Positions 5,072 to 8,417 of a stretch of DNA of 8,417 nt are shown one piece after another. The DNA lies in assembly GCA_028693775.1 (NCBI GenBank), contig JAQUUS010000053.1, positions 1-8,417 on the forward strand, given 5' to 3'. The notes beneath the pieces were generated by a model. That model saw only the letters and a list, made by a program, of their open reading frames with translations. It was not told the DNA's origin and did no database searches. This DNA comes from Alphaproteobacteria bacterium (GTDB taxonomy: Bacteria; Pseudomonadota; Alphaproteobacteria; UBA9219). The position numbers and the translations under genes were made by a program. Positions within the stretch are counted from its first letter, which is position 1, and each line of letters opens with the position of its first letter.

Positions 5072-7510
5072 TTATTCGGGAGCGGTCTGCCTGAACTCCG
5101 CCGGGAACGAAATGCCCGCCGCCGAGTCGGTATGAAGGCCGCCGAGGCTCTTCAGATAGAAATGGAAGGCGATCGACGTACCGGAGCTGATATCGGCGCG
5201 GTTTGTATCGTCATGAGACGCGCCGATCCCGAACGCGAAGCATTCATCGACATACGTCAGCGAAACGCTGGAGCCGCGCGGTCCCGGCTGCGGCTCGAAC
5301 GCCTGCGTATGAGAAGCCGCGAACGTCCAGTACTTGCTGAGCCGCGACGAAAGCCCGAGCGTAAGCTGCTGAAGCTGATTGAAGGCGCTGGTCGAGGTAT
5401 CGTACTGATAGGCCTGAATGTAGCCGAGCGACGGCCTGAACGCGGGAACGCCGAAAGAAATATTGGCATCCTGCCGCTGCGGCGAAAAATCGGCCTGAGC
5501 CAGCCGGAACCCGTAGTTCATGTTGAGCCACGGCGCGGGCGAAAAATCGATACGCCCCACATAATCCGAAGCATGGCCGTTCAGTCCCGACCTTTCCGGG
5601 AAATCCTTGTTGGCGGTAAAATTGTAGCTCTCGCCGCCGAAGATATCGATGCGCGCGCCGTTATCGGCCGTCAACGCGTTGCGCAAGCCGTAAGTGATGC
5701 GGCTTCCGCCCTCGATCAAATCGTTGCCGGTAAAGCGGTTGGGAGAGAACAGATTGGTTTCGTCGAACTCCACATCGAAGCTGTCCTCGATCGGCTGCTT
5801 TGCGATCAACCGCACATCGGGAGCCGCAGTCAAAGCAACAATAGGCTCCAGCAAATGCTGATACCCGTCGCCGCTACGCCCCAAAGGATAGCGCAATACT
5901 GCATTGGCCTGCTCGAACTGACGCGTAAAGAGCGCCTTGTTGTACTCCTCGAGGCCGTCCGACTTGATAACGTGATTGGCCCAATAGCTGTCGGTCCTGA
6001 AAAGGCCGGAGAGAGAAGCCTCAAGCCCCGTGTCCGAAATAAACTGCCGCTGCCATCCCAGATTGAGCGAAAGACGGCGCGTATCCGGCCCCTGCCGGGA
6101 GAGCGACAAATCGGTGTTGTTGCGGGACGTGACCAGAGTGTTCGCGTCGAACGACCAGCGTCCGCCCAGCGTCTGCCCCGGCTCGCCCAGCATGCTGACC
6201 GTAGCCGACGGAAACACGATAGGCTCGGCGATATCCGTCCCGGCGCGCAAATTCTGGAAGTAGTAGGAATTAACGGCCATATAATCGCGGCCATCGAAAG
6301 CCTCGACATAGGCGCGGCTCGCGGTCTGATCCGCAGTCGAAATGCTATACCGGCGCAAATAGCTCTTGTCCGACGAAAACTGAACGTTCGCGCCCGCGCG
6401 CCAAACATTATCGAGATTGACCAGGAAGTCTCCGAACAAATGGCCGCGCCACTGCTTGCCCTTGTCGGCGCCCGTATCGTCGATGAGATCGGTATAGGTA
6501 AACGACCCGTCGAGCATAAGCCTGGCGTTAGCCCACCGTTGCCTGTACTGGGTATTGAGCTGAGCCTTGTCTTTCTCGCTGAAGGTTGGAGAAAGAGTCA
6601 TATCCTTGTCGGGAGAGATATCGACATAATACGGAACGCGAATGTAATTGCCGATATTGGACGAAATGCCCGGCGTCAACGGCAAGAAGCCCTGCTTGCG
6701 CTTGACGGTCGGATCTGGCCCCGACAAATAAGGCGTATACAAAACCGGAACGCCCGCAAAATCGACGGTCGCATCGTGATAGTAAAGCCGATGCTCCACA
6801 TTGTCGTGAGTGATCGACTTGGCCTTCATCCGCCACAAGGGAGGATTGTCGGGGTTTTCGATACAAACGTTGCAAGCCGTATAGGCAGCATCGCGCGCGA
6901 CAGTATAGCGCTCGTCATAGCGCTGGGTTGTCCTCGCCGCCATGCGTGAATTGTCCGGGAACAGAATGCCGACGTTTTGAGCGAACGCCTGCTTCATGTC
7001 GCCGGTAATTTCCTGATGATCGGCAAACTCGACCTCGCCCGAAGGGGTCAAAAGAGCGACATGCCCGTCGGCCGCCATAACGTCGGTATTGCGGTCATAA
7101 GAGACCTTGTCGGCATGGAGCAAATAATCGTTGTAAACGATCTCGACTTTTCCGGCCGCCGTAACGATGCCGGTCTCGCTATCGGAATTGATCTCCTGAG
7201 CGGAAATCAGGGTCTTGCCCGTGTGCTCAAAGCGCTGCGGCTCGGGAGAAGGAGGAGCCTCCGAAAGGGTCGCCTCGACCTTTTTCTGTGGCGCAACAAG
7301 GGGAGTAACGGGCAAAGGCTCCAAAACGGCAGCCGCCCGGGGCACAGGCCCCACATAGCCGAGCGGCGGCATCCATGTCTCGCCCCCGCGGGAAACAGGC
7401 CCCACATAGCCGATGGGAGGCATGTCCGCGAAGCAAACAGAGGCTTGCGGCACAGCCAAAAGACAAGCCGATACTTTTGCGAATCGCTTAAGGAGGGAAC
7501 CGAAATGCAT
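5072..7510 (-). CDS. lptD: LPS-assembly outer membrane protein LptD
   Basis: LptD forms, with lipoprotein LptE, the outer membrane translocon that inserts LPS into the outer leaflet. The 812-residue protein has a signal peptide (residues 1-28, cleavage likely after CFA). A Pro-rich segment follows (29-98) with a duplicated motif, MPPIGYVGPV at 30-39 and MPPLGYVGPV at 47-56. The OstA/LptA-like beta-jellyroll runs from about 99 to 230 (KTLISAQEINSD, GIVTAAGKVEI, ADGHVALLTPSG). TACNVCIENPDNPPLW leads into the C-terminal beta-barrel from about 240, marked by alternating hydrophobic strands and PVLYTPYLSGPDP, KRKQGFLPLTPGIS. After signal removal only Cys213, Cys216 and Cys757 remain. The last strand-like segment, TSIAFHFYLKSLGG, is followed by about 20 further residues. 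It lies 89 bases downstream of the helicase on the same strand and is not beside surA, pdxA or rsmA, its common partners; those may be absent from this locus. The ribosome binding site is weak. Confidence 0.95.
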   Translation of the reverse strand: MHFGSLLKRFAKVSACLLAVPQASVCFADMPPIGYVGPVSRGGETWMPPLGYVGPVPRAAAVLEPLPVTPLVAPQKKVEATLSEAPPSPEPQRFEHTGKTLISAQEINSDSETGIVTAAGKVEIVYNDYLLHADKVSYDRNTDVMAADGHVALLTPSGEVEFADHQEITGDMKQAFAQNVGILFPDNSRMAARTTQRYDERYTVARDAAYTACNVCIENPDNPPLWRMKAKSITHDNVEHRLYYHDATVDFAGVPVLYTPYLSGPDPTVKRKQGFLPLTPGISSNIGNYIRVPYYVDISPDKDMTLSPTFSEKDKAQLNTQYRQRWANARLMLDGSFTYTDLIDDTGADKGKQWRGHLFGDFLVNLDNVWRAGANVQFSSDKSYLRRYSISTADQTASRAYVEAFDGRDYMAVNSYYFQNLRAGTDIAEPIVFPSATVSMLGEPGQTLGGRWSFDANTLVTSRNNTDLSLSRQGPDTRRLSLNLGWQRQFISDTGLEASLSGLFRTDSYWANHVIKSDGLEEYNKALFTRQFEQANAVLRYPLGRSGDGYQHLLEPIVALTAAPDVRLIAKQPIEDSFDVEFDETNLFSPNRFTGNDLIEGGSRITYGLRNALTADNGARIDIFGGESYNFTANKDFPERSGLNGHASDYVGRIDFSPAPWLNMNYGFRLAQADFSPQRQDANISFGVPAFRPSLGYIQAYQYDTSTSAFNQLQQLTLGLSSRLSKYWTFAASHTQAFEPQPGPRGSSVSLTYVDECFAFGIGASHDDTNRADISSGTSIAFHFYLKSLGGLHTDSAAGISFPAEFRQTAPE
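7344..7423 (-). repeat. Tandem duplication inside lptD encoding two MPPxGYVGPV motifs
   Basis: Nineteen bases, ACAGGCCCCACATAGCCGA on the plus strand, occur at 7344-7362 and again at 7395-7413, offset by 51 bases (17 codons). Seven of the next ten bases also match. Each copy encodes about 12 residues of a MPP[IL]GYVGPV[SP]R motif directly after the signal peptide. The in-frame spacing and near identity point to a recent duplication. Confidence 0.85.
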
Positions 7511-7549
7511 ACCCGAAACCTGCCAGAGGCGAGGCGTCTGGGCAAGAAT

Positions 7550-7560
7550 ATTATGTTATA
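7550..7560 (-). promoter_or_regulatory. Weak -10-like element(s) upstream of lptD
   Basis: The 89-base gap between the helicase stop and lptD has an AT-rich patch. On the minus strand it reads TATAAC (7560-7555) running into CATAAT (7555-7550), each five of six to a -10 box, but no good -35 box is placed at 16-18 bases. lptD could have its own promoter here or be transcribed with the helicase gene. I see no hairpin terminator in the gap. Confidence 0.25.
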
Positions 7561-7599
7561 ACAGCAAAGTATTGAAGCTCTTTCGTTCGGAAGCCTTGC

Positions 7600-8417
7600 C
7601 TATCCCTTGATGCCTGAAATCACAGCCGGACGCCGCAGGAACGCGGGCAAATCGTCGGCGAAGCGATCCGCATGCTTGGGCTCACGATGAGGCTTGGGCG
7701 CCAACACGGGAGGCGTCGGAACGTTAGGGCTCGCTTCCTGTCCACGGTGGGAAGCCGGTTCGCGGCGGCTCGACGTACGGCGGCTGCGGGGCGCATCGCT
7801 ACGGCGACGCCTGATGCGGCTCTCTTCCTCTTGAGGCTCTGCAAGGCCTTCGACCGCTTCGCGCTCGAGGGTCTGCTTGATCAACGCTTCGATCGCAGCA
7901 ACCTGCTTCGAGTCTTCGGGAGTCACGAGCGTATAAGCCTTCCCGCTAAGCCCGGCGCGCGCCGTACGGCCAATGCGGTGAACGTAATCCTCGGCGTTAA
8001 AGGGAACGTCGAAGTTGAACACATGACTGACAGCATCGATATCGAGGCCGCGCGCCGCAACATCGCTGCACACCAGATAGGCGATTTCGCTGGAACGGAA
8101 TTTATCGAGAGTCTCTGTCCTCTCGCTCTGCTCCATGTCGCCGTGCAAAGCCCCGGCATTAAAGCCGTGCTTGATCAAAGACTTGGCCAATGTCGCCACA
8201 TCGCGCTTGCGATTACAGAAAATAAAGGCGTTCTTGGCTTCGTCGCGTTTCAAAAGGAAGCGCAAGGTTTCGCGCTTGAGCCAATCGTTGACGCGGGGAA
8301 CCATCACGAGCCGCTGCATAACGTTCTCCGCCGTGGAGGCGGGAGGCGCAACAGTGACCGTCTTCGGATTGCTGAGGAACCGGTCGGCCAGCTTGCGAAT
8401 TTCCGGCGGCATCGTGG
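7600..8417 (-). CDS. DEAD-box ATP-dependent RNA helicase (RhlE-like), C-terminal part, 5' end outside the window
   Basis: The gene runs off the right edge; the visible part begins inside motif III (the A-T of SAT, followed by MPPEIRKLADRFL). The remaining RecA2 domain is complete: motif IV as AFIFCNRKRDV, the ALHGDMEQSER segment, motif V as YLVCSDVAARGLDI, and motif VI as HRIGRTARAG. These residues bind ATP and RNA and couple hydrolysis to strand separation. A low-complexity basic tail follows (RIRRRRSDAPRSRRTSSR and Pro-rich sequence), probably disordered and RNA-binding. The protein ends DDLPAFLRRPAVISGIKG, a C-terminal pattern seen in alphaproteobacterial RhlE-type helicases. Such proteins act in ribosome assembly and RNA turnover. 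The motif sequences favour RhlE over DeaD or SrmB, but the N-terminal half is needed to be sure. The ATG at 8412 is an internal codon, not the start. lptD follows on the same strand. Confidence 0.92.
   Translation of the reverse strand, partial: TMPPEIRKLADRFLSNPKTVTVAPPASTAENVMQRLVMVPRVNDWLKRETLRFLLKRDEAKNAFIFCNRKRDVATLAKSLIKHGFNAGALHGDMEQSERTETLDKFRSSEIAYLVCSDVAARGLDIDAVSHVFNFDVPFNAEDYVHRIGRTARAGLSGKAYTLVTPEDSKQVAAIEALIKQTLEREAVEGLAEPQEEESRIRRRRSDAPRSRRTSSRREPASHRGQEASPNVPTPPVLAPKPHREPKHADRFADDLPAFLRRPAVISGIKG

Noticed and set aside
5132..6949. A 605-codon open frame on the plus strand, antisense to lptD
   Set aside because: It lies wholly inside lptD, which has clear family motifs on the other strand. 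The translation is Arg/Ile-rich with no recognisable domain and no ribosome binding site. Long antisense frames are expected where GC-rich codon bias removes stops.
7577..7597. Possible hairpin between the helicase stop and lptD (CTTTC/GGAAG)
   Set aside because: The stem is about five pairs with a wobble on one strand and a mismatch on the transcribed strand, and no T tract follows, so it is not a credible terminator.

Overview
The window looks like an ordinary chromosomal segment of a Gram-negative bacterium, most likely an alphaproteobacterium. I infer this from the LptD and LpxD genes (an outer membrane with lipid A), a zinc-knuckle-free MetG of the kind common in that class, a DUF4389 membrane protein, and an RhlE-like helicase tail ending in a DLPAFLRRP-type motif. 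GC content is fairly high by eye and third codon positions are GC-rich. I see no tRNA, rRNA, CRISPR array, insertion sequence, phage gene or attachment site. No long stretch is without a gene; every gap is under 100 bases.

Layout. Positions 1-438 hold the 3' part of an unrecognised Ala/Gln-rich protein whose reading frame appears to shift by -1 near 240-285. A plus-strand run follows: lpxD (495-1598), an acyl carrier protein (1618-1866), a DUF4389 membrane protein (1932-2243) and metG (2296-3837), closed by a strong hairpin terminator (3843-3872) that can also serve the opposite strand. Next is a minus-strand periplasmic cyclophilin (3884-4453), divergent from a plus-strand GmhB-like HAD phosphatase (4521-5066). 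The 67-base gap between these two carries divergent promoter candidates whose -10 boxes overlap. The phosphatase meets minus-strand lptD (5072-7510) tail to tail with only 5 bases between stop codons. The window ends inside a minus-strand DEAD-box RNA helicase (7600 to beyond 8417).

How the genes fit together. Several serve the outer membrane. LpxD N-acylates the lipid A precursor, and the adjacent ACP could supply its hydroxyacyl chain. The GmhB-like enzyme could make heptose precursors for LPS core or another surface glycan. LptD inserts finished LPS into the outer leaflet, and the periplasmic cyclophilin may help fold envelope proteins. MetG and the helicase are translation and RNA housekeeping. 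I found no convincing new biological system. The points most worth checking are the apparent frameshift at the left edge, the ACP with a changed DSL motif next to lpxD, the GmhB-like enzyme without its zinc ligands, the reduced cysteine set and duplicated N-terminal motif of LptD, and the compact divergent promoter.
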